From: an uncultured Lachnospiraceae bacterium | GTDB taxonomy: Bacteria; Bacillota; Clostridia; Lachnospirales; Lachnospiraceae | Assembly: GCA_934339135.1 (NCBI GenBank) | Contig: CAKRHP010000011.1 | Coordinates: 1 to 64,000, forward strand | DNA length: 64,000 bases | Direction: 5' to 3' | Part shown: positions 7,646 to 15,378 of the stretch, one piece after another | How positions within the stretch are numbered: position 1 is the stretch's first letter | How the letters are laid out: every line of letters starts with the position of its first letter | Notes under the pieces: generated by a model | Database searches by the model: none | What the model saw: only the letters and a program-made list of their open reading frames with translations | What the model was told of the DNA's origin: nothing | Position numbers and translations under genes: made by a program

Positions 7646-8035
7646 ATGTACGAGTTTAAAGAGGAGTTTAAGACAGGGATTGATCAGATCGATCAGGAGC
7701 ATAAACGTCTTTTTGAGATTGCGGATCAGATATATGAATTAAAGAATAAAGAATTTGTTCACGACAAATACGATGAGATCCGTTCGATCTTAGAGGAACT
7801 TCGGGATTACACAGATACACATTTTGCACATGAGGAAGCCTATATGGAGTCTATTGGCTACAAAAACATGTTTATGCAGAAGGTACAGCATGATGCATTG
7901 CGCCGGCAGATGGCAGAGTGGGATCTGGATTCCATTGACGAGCATCAGGAGAAAACGATTGATGAGATTCTGTCCATTGTGACAGACTGGCTTGTGGACC
8001 ATATTCTTACGTATGATAAGGAGATTGGCAGGTAA
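7646..8035 (+). CDS. Bacteriohemerythrin
   Basis: A 129-residue single-domain hemerythrin that binds oxygen at a non-heme di-iron site. The pattern is complete: 'DQEHKRLFEIAD' near residue 20, 'HFAHEEAYM' (H-x3-H-E) near residue 59, 'QHDALRR' and the C-terminal 'DHILTYDKEIG' with the last His and bridging Asp. In anaerobes such proteins scavenge or sense oxygen. AAAGGAAC precedes ATG 7646. It is followed by a strong terminator. Confidence 0.93.
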   Translation: MYEFKEEFKTGIDQIDQEHKRLFEIADQIYELKNKEFVHDKYDEIRSILEELRDYTDTHFAHEEAYMESIGYKNMFMQKVQHDALRRQMAEWDLDSIDEHQEKTIDEILSIVTDWLVDHILTYDKEIGR

Positions 8036-8044
8036 GAATCAATT

Positions 8045-8082
8045 CCCCGGCGGGACAAAGTGTCCTGCCGGGGTACTTTTTT
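8045..8082 (+). terminator. Strong Rho-independent terminator
   Basis: CCCCGGCGGGACA (8045-8057) pairs with TGTCCTGCCGGGG (8061-8073) around an AAG loop with one G-U pair, and is followed by TACTTTTTT. Confidence 0.92.
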
Positions 8083-8123
8083 AGAGCATAGGAAAATGCT
8101 TGTAACATAAAGGAAAGCCAATG

Positions 8124-8142
8124 AGAATTGCAAAGCAATTCT
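8124..8142. repeat. Perfect short inverted repeat (REP-like)
   Basis: AGAATTGC-AAA-GCAATTCT, 8-bp arms with a 3-nt loop, without a T tract. Its form resembles the hairpin at 12598-12616 (GAAGTTGC-TTC-GCAACTTC), suggesting a dispersed palindromic element rather than a terminator. Confidence 0.55.
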
Positions 8143-8196
8143 TGGAGTGGTCAATCGGTCAAAATACACAAAAATATAAAAAATTACAAGAAAAAG

Positions 8197-8225
8197 TTGA
8201 CAAAATGCCACATCGGCGATACAAT
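8197..8225 (+). promoter_or_regulatory. Promoter of the secreted Lys-rich protein
   Basis: TTGACA (8197-8202), 17 bp, TACAAT (8220-8225). It leaves a leader of about 85 nt before ATG 8317. Confidence 0.8.
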
Positions 8226-8316
8226 ATTTATGTAAATGAGGTGTGCAACTTTGATATATTTTTTGAAAATCAAAGGGTATTCCGCAAAAATATTATAATC
8301 ACAGGAGGACGATACA

Positions 8317-8871
8317 ATGAGAAAGACAATTAAGAGAGTATTTTCAGTAGCATTAGCAGCTGCCGTTGCTGTTTCAGGTGTTGCTTATACAGGAGCAAAG
8401 GCTAGTGCAGCCAAAAGCTATAAGGCAGTTATGGGTTACGCAGATGACAAATGGAATTGGGATGGTGGTAACGATTCTTCTAAGGATACCAACAAGACTG
8501 CAGTTACAGTAAAGAACAAGAAGGGGACCAATACTTATACAGTAGTTCTTAAGAATAAGAAGTCAAAGAATCGGGCTGCTCAGGTATTCTATGTTGATAT
8601 CAAGAATATTCTTAAGGATCATAAGGCAAATAAGATTAAGGTTTCCGGTGTTTCTGTAAAATGCGATGGTAAGACTGTTTCCGGTATGAAGGCTGTTGCT
8701 GCAGGTCAGCTTGAGAAGAAAGAGGATCCAAACAAATATCGTATTTCTATTTACAACAGAGTAGGAAATAAGCAGAATGGTGATAAGACTGCAGGTTATC
8801 CGACAAGTTATGGTAAGAAGTTCAAATTTAAGAAGAGCATTTCTGTTACATTTAAACTTACAATTAAATAA
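8317..8871 (+). CDS. Secreted Lys-rich protein with a domain shared with the 55977-58556 protein
   Basis: The 184-residue product starts with a classical signal peptide (MRKTIKRVFS, hydrophobic core, likely cut after ASA near residue 32). The mature part is one beta-rich domain: 'YKAVMGYADDKWNW', strands 'NTYTVVLKNK' and 'AAQVFYVDI', 'VSVKCDGKTV', then 'NKYRISIYNRVGN' and a final strand 'ISVTFKLTIK'. The same order is seen in the third repeat of the large protein at 56 kb ('SYLGFQTDDWMFRDTW', 'VLKIDGKTVKNYKV', 'YYQFMLADAYAPSDG', 'SIEVEYTVSG'). I recall similar accessory domains at the ends of Lachnospiraceae glycoside hydrolases, which would suggest carbohydrate binding, but this is memory, not proof. 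Lysine codons are almost all AAG, suggesting high expression. AGGAGG precedes ATG 8317. Confidence 0.8.
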   Translation: MRKTIKRVFSVALAAAVAVSGVAYTGAKASAAKSYKAVMGYADDKWNWDGGNDSSKDTNKTAVTVKNKKGTNTYTVVLKNKKSKNRAAQVFYVDIKNILKDHKANKIKVSGVSVKCDGKTVSGMKAVAAGQLEKKEDPNKYRISIYNRVGNKQNGDKTAGYPTSYGKKFKFKKSISVTFKLTIK

Positions 8872-8929
8872 TGACAGACAGAAAATGAATGCAAAGTGAA
8901 TTTGCTTACTCTTTTCTCTATTATAAATG

Positions 8930-8966
8930 AGGGGTCGTTGTGTAAAAGCAGCGGCCCTTCAATTTT
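8930..8966 (+). terminator. Probable terminator after the secreted protein
   Basis: A 12-bp stem with three G-U pairs (GAGGGGTCGTTG, then CAGCGGCCCTTC) closes an 8-nt loop and is followed by AATTTTGTT. The T tract is moderate. Confidence 0.6.
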
Positions 8967-8967
8967 G

Positions 8968-8997
8968 TTGACCACATTCTTTGTTTCATGTTATAAT
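8968..8997 (+). promoter_or_regulatory. Promoter of the FtsA-like gene
   Basis: TTGACC (8968-8973), 18 bp, TATAAT (8992-8997), 37 bases before ATG 9035. Confidence 0.75.
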
Positions 8998-9034
8998 TAA
9001 ACAATATGGGAAAAATGTTGGAAAGGAGAAGTCC

Positions 9035-11263
9035 ATGGCAGAGAAAAAGACGGTACAGACCAGAAAAACGTCTGGTTCAAGATCAGGAAAAAGAAAGACA
9101 TCCGCCGCAAAACCGGCACAAAGCAGTGTGAATATTGCTGCAGTGGTAAAGAAATTGAAAGAGCCCCTTGTGTTTGGTCTGGATATAGGTACCCGCAGTA
9201 TTGTTGGAACCGTAGGATATCGTACATCCACTAATAGATTTGTTGTAGTGGCGCAAGAGTCGGTGGAACATGAAACCAGAGCGATGCTGGATGGACAGAT
9301 CCATGATATACAAGCTGTTGCGGATACGATCATTCAAGTGAAGCAGAAACTGGAACAGCTGCTTGGCGGCAGAAAGCTGACAGATGTCTGTATTGCAGCA
9401 GCAGGGCGTGTTTTAAAGACGGTGGTAGCGTCCGCAGAGATGCATTTCAATTATGAAACGGTTGTGACCAATGAACATGTTTATTCTTTGGACATGCTTG
9501 GTGTGGAAAAGGCATATGACCTGTTGCGGCAGGAACAGCAGAAAGAGGATATTCATTTTTATTGTGTAGGGTATTCTGTGATTCGGTATTATCAGAATGA
9601 TTATCCGATTACAAATCTGGAAGGGCACAAAGCCAATACGATCCGAACAGAGCTGATTGCCACCTTTCTACCGGATGAGGTGGTGGATGGACTTTATGCA
9701 GCAGTGGAGAAAGCGGGACTTTATGTGGCGAATCTTACGTTGGAGCCTATTGCGGCCATGAATGTAGCGATACCGGAGAAGTTTCGTTTATTGAATATTG
9801 CTTTGGTGGATGTGGGAGCGGGAACTTCTGATATATCCATCACTAATGATGGCAGCATTATTGCTTATGGAATGATCCCGTCGGCGGGAGATGAGATCAC
9901 GGAGACGCTGGCAAGACATTATCTGCTGGACTTTGGCGAGGCGGAGAAAATGAAATGTCAGAGTACTCTGCGAAAGCAGGTGACAGTGCATGATATTATG
10001 GGGATGTCTCATAAAGTTGCTTCCGAAGAGATCGCAGAGGTTGCGGAACCGGTGGTTCGCGAGATCACAACCAAGGTTGCAGAACGGATTAAAGAGCTGA
10101 ATGGCGGCAAGACAGTCAGTGCGGTATTTGTGGTAGGTGGTGGAGGTAAGATAACAGGTTTTGAGGAAAATCTTGCAGAGGCACTTGGTCTACCGAAGGA
10201 GCGTGTAGCACTGAGGGGTTCCGAGGTCATGGGACAGATTGAGTTTCTGCAAAAAAACATTAAAGTAGATTCTCTGTTGGTGACACCGGTTGGTATTTGT
10301 CTCAACTATTATGAGCAGAAAAATAATTTTATTTTTGTGACAATAAATGGGGAGCGTATCAAACTCTATGACAACAGTAAGCTTACGGTTGTAGATGCGG
10401 CGATGCAGATGGGATATCCTAACGAGGATCTTTTCCCGAAAAGAGGAAATGCACTGAATTATTCTGTGAATGGAGAAAAGCGGATGAAACGGGGAGAATC
10501 GGGAGATTCCGCAGTGATTATTCTCAATGGCAGGGAAAGTGCATTAAGTGATGCTCTTTCACAAAATGATAAGATTGAGATCCAGGCATCGACGTCAGGA
10601 AAAAATGCCATGATGACAATAGGAGAGATTCCGGAATATCAGTCTGCGATTCATTTTATATTTAACAGAAAACCCATTACCTGTCCGAGATTTGTACAGG
10701 TGAACGGAGAACTGGTATCTCAGTATTATGAGATAAAAGAAAATGATGAGATAGAAATTCTGGAGTATTATACGTTGGAACAGGTGCTGGAATTTATGGA
10801 CATTGTCTGTAGAGGAAAGGCGTATGTCAATAATGCACTGGCAGATATGGAGACGAAGGTGTATGATAATTTTACTATCGCCTGTGAGATCAAAAAGGAC
10901 GAGCCAAATTATCAGAAGCTGATGGAAGAATATGGGGAAGGCCAGGTTCCGGAAGCTGTTTTGAATGGTCAGATGCAGGAAGCGGAACAGGTGGCGGAAG
11001 GTTATGCTGCCGGAGAAGAGCAGCCGGTTTCCGGTTTGCAGAAAGAGCCTGCGGAAAGCCTGGACTTGCCGGTAACAGTGAATGGAGACACAGTGATACT
11101 CAGAAATAAAAAGGAATACATTCTGGTAGATGTTCTTGATTTTTATCCGTTCGATCTGTCTGTGGCGAAAGGCAATCGTCTGGAAACCCTGATCAACGGT
11201 GTATCCTCTGATTTCACGTCACCGGTCCATGAGAACGATGAGATCAAAATATACTGGGTATGA
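9035..11263 (+). CDS. FtsA-like actin-fold ATPase with extended C-terminal repeats
   Basis: 742 residues. After a basic, low-complexity N-terminus of about 40 residues comes an ASKHA ATPase domain of FtsA/PilM type: 'VFGLDIGTRSIVGTVGY' near residue 48, the FtsA-specific 1C-like region, 'NIALVDVGAGTSDISI' near residue 255 and 'AVFVVGGGGKITGF' near residue 365. FtsA proteins are about 420 residues; here some 330 more follow, with similar units 'LNGRESALSDALSQNDKIEI', 'VNGELVSQYYEIKENDEIEI' and 'INGVSSDFTSPVHENDEIKI', reminiscent of small beta-grasp (ThiS-like) folds. No C-terminal amphipathic membrane helix like that of FtsA is obvious. Start ATG 9035 with GGAAAGGAG was chosen over a frame extension to 8981. 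A role in division or envelope assembly is likely but a canonical FtsA role is not certain. Confidence 0.85.
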   Translation: MAEKKTVQTRKTSGSRSGKRKTSAAKPAQSSVNIAAVVKKLKEPLVFGLDIGTRSIVGTVGYRTSTNRFVVVAQESVEHETRAMLDGQIHDIQAVADTIIQVKQKLEQLLGGRKLTDVCIAAAGRVLKTVVASAEMHFNYETVVTNEHVYSLDMLGVEKAYDLLRQEQQKEDIHFYCVGYSVIRYYQNDYPITNLEGHKANTIRTELIATFLPDEVVDGLYAAVEKAGLYVANLTLEPIAAMNVAIPEKFRLLNIALVDVGAGTSDISITNDGSIIAYGMIPSAGDEITETLARHYLLDFGEAEKMKCQSTLRKQVTVHDIMGMSHKVASEEIAEVAEPVVREITTKVAERIKELNGGKTVSAVFVVGGGGKITGFEENLAEALGLPKERVALRGSEVMGQIEFLQKNIKVDSLLVTPVGICLNYYEQKNNFIFVTINGERIKLYDNSKLTVVDAAMQMGYPNEDLFPKRGNALNYSVNGEKRMKRGESGDSAVIILNGRESALSDALSQNDKIEIQASTSGKNAMMTIGEIPEYQSAIHFIFNRKPITCPRFVQVNGELVSQYYEIKENDEIEILEYYTLEQVLEFMDIVCRGKAYVNNALADMETKVYDNFTIACEIKKDEPNYQKLMEEYGEGQVPEAVLNGQMQEAEQVAEGYAAGEEQPVSGLQKEPAESLDLPVTVNGDTVILRNKKEYILVDVLDFYPFDLSVAKGNRLETLINGVSSDFTSPVHENDEIKIYWV

Positions 11264-11338
11264 TGATTAGATTATAAAAGGCACGATATGTACAGATCGT
11301 GTGTATTGAATTATGGAAAAGGAAAGGAAGACAGGAGC

Positions 11339-12196
11339 ATGCAGGTATGTAGTATTGCCAGCGGCAGCAGTGGCAATTGCATTTATATAGGAGACGGAGA
11401 TTCCAGAATTCTGATCGATGCGGGAGTCAGCCGCAAAAGGATCGTGGATGGTCTCAAGTCAATTCATGTATCGCCGGAAAGTCTTGATGCGATTTTTGTG
11501 ACACATGAACATACGGATCATATCCAGGGGATTCCCATGATGACAAAGTATTTTCATGTACCGATTTATGGCACGGCAGGTACTTTGGATGGGATCCGTC
11601 AGAAGGACAGCAAAGGTCTTGTGACTATGGAGCATTTATATCAGGTTTATGCGGATCGCCCGGTGACCATCGGTAGTCTGGAGATTACACCGTTTCATAT
11701 GTCCCACGATGCGGCAGATCCGGTGTGTTATACGGTGGAGGCATCAGGACATAAGGTTAGCATGGCAACAGATTTAGGTGTGTATGATGATTACACGATC
11801 TCTCATCTGGAGGGAAGCGAGGTCATTCTTCTGGAAGCAAATCATGATATCAGTATGCTGGAGACAGGACCATATCCGTATTCGTTAAAATGCCGTATTT
11901 TAAGTGAGCGGGGTCATTTGTCCAATGAGGATGCGGGAGAGCTTTTATGCCGGCTTCTGCATGATGATCTGAAATATATCTTTCTGGCACATTTATCGAA
12001 GGAGAATAATTATCCGGAGCTTGCCTATGAGGCAGTCAAGTGTAAGCTGTGGGAAGAACTGGGGATGAATACACTGCCTTTTGATCTGTCAGTGGCGAAG
12101 AGAGACAAGCCTTCCAAGCTTGTGCTGACAGGCGGGAGTGAGCAGGATATGGAGACCGGGCAGTTGTCTCTGGATTTTCTGGAATCAGCCCTGTAA
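11339..12196 (+). CDS. MBL-fold hydrolase, WalJ/YycJ type
   Basis: A 285-residue metallo-beta-lactamase-fold protein. The metal motif is 'VTHEHTDHIQG' (H-x-H-x-D-H) near residue 60, followed by 'HMSHDAADPV' and 'DLGVYDD' with the third His and the bridging Asp, and 'LSNEDAGELL' typical of YycJ. WalJ/YycJ proteins are linked to the WalKR cell-wall pathway and to DNA damage tolerance, with exonuclease activity reported for relatives. Here no walK or walR is adjacent; it follows the FtsA-like gene by 75 nt. ATG 11339 is set by ACAGGAG immediately upstream. Confidence 0.88.
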   Translation: MQVCSIASGSSGNCIYIGDGDSRILIDAGVSRKRIVDGLKSIHVSPESLDAIFVTHEHTDHIQGIPMMTKYFHVPIYGTAGTLDGIRQKDSKGLVTMEHLYQVYADRPVTIGSLEITPFHMSHDAADPVCYTVEASGHKVSMATDLGVYDDYTISHLEGSEVILLEANHDISMLETGPYPYSLKCRILSERGHLSNEDAGELLCRLLHDDLKYIFLAHLSKENNYPELAYEAVKCKLWEELGMNTLPFDLSVAKRDKPSKLVLTGGSEQDMETGQLSLDFLESAL

Positions 12197-12301
12197 TATA
12201 ACAGATACCAATTAATAAATTATGTTTTTTAATAAATAATTTAAAATATAAGAAAATAAAAGCCGAAGTGGCGACAGCCGCAAGGCGGAAATGAGGGAAT
12301 C

Positions 12302-12574
12302 ATGAGAAAGATTGTAGTTACAGTAGTTGGAAAAGACAGTGTTGGAATTATTGCAAGAGTATGTACCTATCTTGCGGATCATCAGGTAAATATTCTGGAT
12401 ATTTCCCAGACCATCGTAGACGGTTTCTTTAACATGATGATGATCGTGGATACAGCAAAGTGCAGTAGTGATTTTGATACCTTTGCGGCAGACCTGGAAG
12501 AGATTGGGAAAGATCTTGGCTGTATCATTCATGCACAGCGAGAGGATATTTTTGACCAGATGCACAGAATATAA
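12302..12574 (+). CDS. ACT-domain protein (UPF0237)
   Basis: A 90-residue single ACT domain beginning '[18 protein letters not shown]', with the beta-alpha-beta pattern '[21 protein letters not shown]' (broken after 20). ACT domains bind small ligands, usually amino acids. It is universally paired with the UPF0210 protein encoded next, whose frame normally follows directly; here the TAA (12572-12574) overlaps an ATG and about 100 extra bases intervene. A 105-nt leader precedes it. The ligand is unknown. Confidence 0.88.
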   Translation: MRKIVVTVVGKDSVGIIARVCTYLADHQVNILDISQTIVDGFFNMMMIVDTAKCSSDFDTFAADLEEIGKDLGCIIHAQREDIFDQMHRI

Positions 12575-12616
12575 TGAACTCTGACGAGTTCATATTAGAA
12601 GTTGCTTCGCAACTTC
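12574..12616. repeat. Double hairpin, REP-like insertion between coupled genes
   Basis: Two perfect hairpins follow each other: ATGAACTC-TGAC-GAGTTCAT (12574-12593) and GAAGTTGC-TTC-GCAACTTC (12598-12616). Neither has a T tract. Together with the following 65 bases they form an insert of about 107 nt between the ACT gene and the true start of the UPF0210 gene. The insert keeps an open frame, extending UPF0210 by 36 codons with no resemblance to the family. Confidence 0.65.
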
Positions 12617-12681
12617 GCTGTACTAGTGATGTTACACTGATGGCTCCGAAATCTGGGGCTGGAGAGACGTGGAGGATGACA

Positions 12682-14046
12682 ATGATAAACATAAATGAAG
12701 TTTTAGAGACCAATAATATGATCGAGAAGGAGAATCTCGATGTGCGTACCATTACGATCGGTATCAGTCTTTTAGAGTGTATCGATAGTGATCTGGACGC
12801 GTTAAATGAAAAAATCTACAACCGCATCACGACGGTGGCAAAGGATCTGGTGCCGACCGGACAGGCGATTGAGCGGGAATATGGAATTCCGATCGTTAAC
12901 AAGAGAATTTCGGTAACTCCGATCGCACTGGTGGGTGGAGCCGCATGTAAGAAGCCGGAGGATTTTGTGACGATCGCAAAGACTCTGGACAGGGCAGCAA
13001 AGACCCTTGGCATCAATTTTATTGGTGGATACAGTGCTCTTGTGTCCAAGGGAATGACCGAGGCGGATGAGCTGTTGATCCGCTCTATTCCGCAGGCTCT
13101 GGCAGAGACTGATTTTGTCTGCAGTTCTGTTAATCTGGGCTCCACCAAGACCGGTCTGAATATGGATGCGGTCAAGATGATGGGCGAGATCATTCTGCAG
13201 GCAGCAGAATACACAAAGGAGAATGACAGCATTGGCTGTGCAAAGCTGGTAGTATTTTGTAATGCACCGGATGATAATCCGTTTATGGCAGGTGCATTCC
13301 ACGGTGTTACCGAGGCAGATGCGATCATCAATGTGGGTGTCAGTGGACCGGGTGTTATGAGAAAGGCACTGGAGGCAGAGCATGGCACCGATTTTGGTTC
13401 TCTTTGCGAGACCGTAAAAAAGACAGCATTTAAGATTACCCGTGTAGGCCAGCTGGTGGCAAGAGAGGCGTCTAAGAGACTGAATATTCCGTTTGGTATT
13501 ATTGATCTTTCTCTGGCTCCGACTCCGGCGATCGGTGACAGTATCGCGGATATCTTTGAGGAGATGGGACTGGAGCGTGCCGGTGCCCCTGGTACTACAG
13601 CAGCACTTGCTCTTTTGAATGATCAGGTGAAAAAGGGCGGTGTTATGGCATCCTCTTACGTGGGCGGCTTAAGTGGTGCATTTATTCCGGTCAGTGAGGA
13701 TCAGGGCATGATCAATGCAGTGCTGGATGGAGCGTTGACCTTAGAAAAGCTTGAGGCGATGACCTGCGTATGTTCGGTAGGTCTTGACATGATCGCTATT
13801 CCGGGAGATACTAAGGCAACCACGATTTCCGGTATTATTGCGGATGAGATGGCGATCGGTATGGTGAACCAGAAAACGACTGCGGTTCGTCTGATCCCTG
13901 TGATCGGCAAGAAGGTTGGAGATACCGTTGAGTTTGGCGGTTTATTGGGTTACGCACCGGTTATGCCGGTTAATTCCTTTGATTGCAGTGCGTTCATTAA
14001 CAGAGGTGGACGTATTCCGGCACCAATCCACAGCTTTAAAAATTAA
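12682..14046 (+). CDS. UPF0210 protein (DUF711, PFL-like fold)
   Basis: 454 residues, the usual family length. The start '[20 protein letters not shown]' and the next '[13 protein letters not shown]' are the conserved family opening; GGAGG (12671-12675) lies 6 nt before ATG 12682, whereas the open frame back to 12574 crosses a palindromic insert. Conserved glycine-rich segments include '[14 protein letters not shown]', '[12 protein letters not shown]', 'GVSGPGVM' and '[11 protein letters not shown]'. The structure family is related to pyruvate formate-lyase by fold, without known catalytic activity. Its partner is the upstream ACT protein; a role in amino-acid-responsive metabolism is inferred only from that pairing. 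Confidence 0.9.
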   Translation: MININEVLETNNMIEKENLDVRTITIGISLLECIDSDLDALNEKIYNRITTVAKDLVPTGQAIEREYGIPIVNKRISVTPIALVGGAACKKPEDFVTIAKTLDRAAKTLGINFIGGYSALVSKGMTEADELLIRSIPQALAETDFVCSSVNLGSTKTGLNMDAVKMMGEIILQAAEYTKENDSIGCAKLVVFCNAPDDNPFMAGAFHGVTEADAIINVGVSGPGVMRKALEAEHGTDFGSLCETVKKTAFKITRVGQLVAREASKRLNIPFGIIDLSLAPTPAIGDSIADIFEEMGLERAGAPGTTAALALLNDQVKKGGVMASSYVGGLSGAFIPVSEDQGMINAVLDGALTLEKLEAMTCVCSVGLDMIAIPGDTKATTISGIIADEMAIGMVNQKTTAVRLIPVIGKKVGDTVEFGGLLGYAPVMPVNSFDCSAFINRGGRIPAPIHSFKN

Positions 14047-14055
14047 GTTCAGATG

Positions 14056-14087
14056 GGACAGGGCACTGCTCTGTCCTGTTGTGATTT
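14056..14087 (+). terminator. Possible terminator after the UPF0210 gene
   Basis: GGACAGGGC (14056-14064), ACT loop, GCTCTGTCC (14068-14076) with one G-U pair, followed by the weakly T-rich TGTTGTGATTTG. Confidence 0.55.
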
Positions 14088-14110
14088 GACAAAACTAAAT
14101 GGAGATTCCT

Positions 14111-15235
14111 ATGAAAGACAAAGAAAAAAAAGAGATTCCGGAGATTTCGGATGATATGCCAAAGACAAAGAGAATACCTGTGTGGGCCAAAATTGTGATC
14201 GGTGTCGTGGCAGCACTTGCTGTTATTATTGGGATTGCTTATGGTGTGTTCAGCTATAATTATGATAAGATCTATGTCAAAAATAATGACGATGAAAAGG
14301 CGCAGGAAGAGTATTTTGATCAGGACACCGGCATTGAGGATCTGAAGGAGATCGATCCGGACAAGATCCATCTGGACAGTGCGGACGGTGTGACCCAGTC
14401 AAAGGACGTGATCAATATTCTGGTCTGCGGTGAGGAAGCCATCGGCGGAGGCCGTGGCAGAACAGACAGTATTATGATCGCTACAGTGAATCGGAAAGAC
14501 GGAGCTCTGCGCCTGACCTCGATCATGCGTGATACCTATGTGCAGATACCGGGCTTTTCCGACAATAAGATCAATGCAGCTTATCACAATGGCGGTATGA
14601 AAACTCTGTTAAAAACAATCCGAAAAAATTTTGGCATTGACGTGGATGGATATGTACTTGTAAATTTTGATTCTTTCCAGCAGGTGATCGAAGCACTGGG
14701 GGGCGTGGATATTAAGCTGGCTGAGGATGAGGTGGCATACCTGAATAAGACCAATTATATTTCTGAAAAATCCAACCGTACCCTTCATGTGGGTGTAAAT
14801 CATATGAACGGCAATCAGGCATTGGGATATGCAAGGATCCGTTACGTTCAGAAGGATGGACAGTATGGAGATTTTGCGAGAACACTTCGTCACCGTACCG
14901 TAATGTCAGCCATTTACAAAAAGCTGATGAATAAGTCTGCGCTGGAACTCATTGCCATGGTGCCAAAGCTGATGCCGCTGGTTAAAACAAATATTGATAA
15001 GGCGGATCTGGTCAATTATCTGTATCAGGGTGTAGAGGTTCGAAGTCGTAATTCCAAGCTGGAGACCCTCAATGTTCCGGTAGAAGGAGCCTATAAGATT
15101 ACCAGGGTACGTAGTATGTCGGTCATTTTGCCAAATTCTCTGGATAAAAATGTCAAGGCCATGCAGAAATTTATCTATGGAAGTGCTTTGGGACAGGAGA
15201 ATGGTAAAGGCGCAGATATTACGGTGGGACAGTAA
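14111..15235 (+). CDS. LytR-CpsA-Psr (LCP) family cell-wall glycopolymer ligase
   Basis: 374 residues: a cytosolic charged tail of about 27, one membrane helix (residues 28-52, 'VIGVVAALAVIIGIAYGV'), a linker, then an extracellular LCP domain. Diagnostic segments are 'INILVCGEEAIGGGRGRTDSIM' in two parts near residue 103 (G-RTD), 'LTSIMRDTYVQIPG' near residue 137 (SxxRD), 'INAAYHNGG', 'VNFDSFQQVIEALGGVDI' and 'YARIRYVQKDGQYGDFART' with the R-R pair. These enzymes transfer teichoic-acid or capsule precursors from lipid carrier to peptidoglycan. ATG 14111 has GGAG at 14101-14104; an ATG at 14099 overlaps the ribosome site and was rejected. Confidence 0.93.
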   Translation: MKDKEKKEIPEISDDMPKTKRIPVWAKIVIGVVAALAVIIGIAYGVFSYNYDKIYVKNNDDEKAQEEYFDQDTGIEDLKEIDPDKIHLDSADGVTQSKDVINILVCGEEAIGGGRGRTDSIMIATVNRKDGALRLTSIMRDTYVQIPGFSDNKINAAYHNGGMKTLLKTIRKNFGIDVDGYVLVNFDSFQQVIEALGGVDIKLAEDEVAYLNKTNYISEKSNRTLHVGVNHMNGNQALGYARIRYVQKDGQYGDFARTLRHRTVMSAIYKKLMNKSALELIAMVPKLMPLVKTNIDKADLVNYLYQGVEVRSRNSKLETLNVPVEGAYKITRVRSMSVILPNSLDKNVKAMQKFIYGSALGQENGKGADITVGQ

Positions 15236-15274
15236 TTTATTAAAAAAATGTGGGAATTCAGTTAAAAAGATTAA

Positions 15275-15288
15275 AATTGTATACAATT
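15275..15288. promoter_or_regulatory. Perfect palindrome AATTGTATACAATT, candidate operator
   Basis: A 14-bp perfect palindrome placed 5 bp upstream of the -35 of the aminotransferase promoter. The TGTATACA core is typical of GntR-family binding sites. No GntR gene lies in the window. Confidence 0.5.
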
Positions 15289-15293
15289 ATACA

Positions 15294-15322
15294 TTGACGC
15301 AATCCAAGCTTTGTGGTATAAA
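15294..15322 (+). promoter_or_regulatory. Promoter of the aminotransferase gene
   Basis: TTGACG (15294-15299), 17 bp, TATAAA (15317-15322), 56 bases before ATG 15379. Confidence 0.75.
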
Positions 15323-15378
15323 TTTGAAAGGAGATTTTCATATTTTACCAAGTATTACCAAGGAAAGGGGCAATTATT

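Noticed and set aside
8121-8333. 70-codon plus-strand frame before the secreted protein
   Set aside because: It runs through the REP-like palindrome and the promoter at 8197-8225 and overlaps the start of the next gene; no ribosome site or family match.
12574-12681. 36-codon N-terminal extension of UPF0210
   Set aside because: The extension encodes palindromic sequence unlike the family, and ATG 12682 has an ideal GGAGG.
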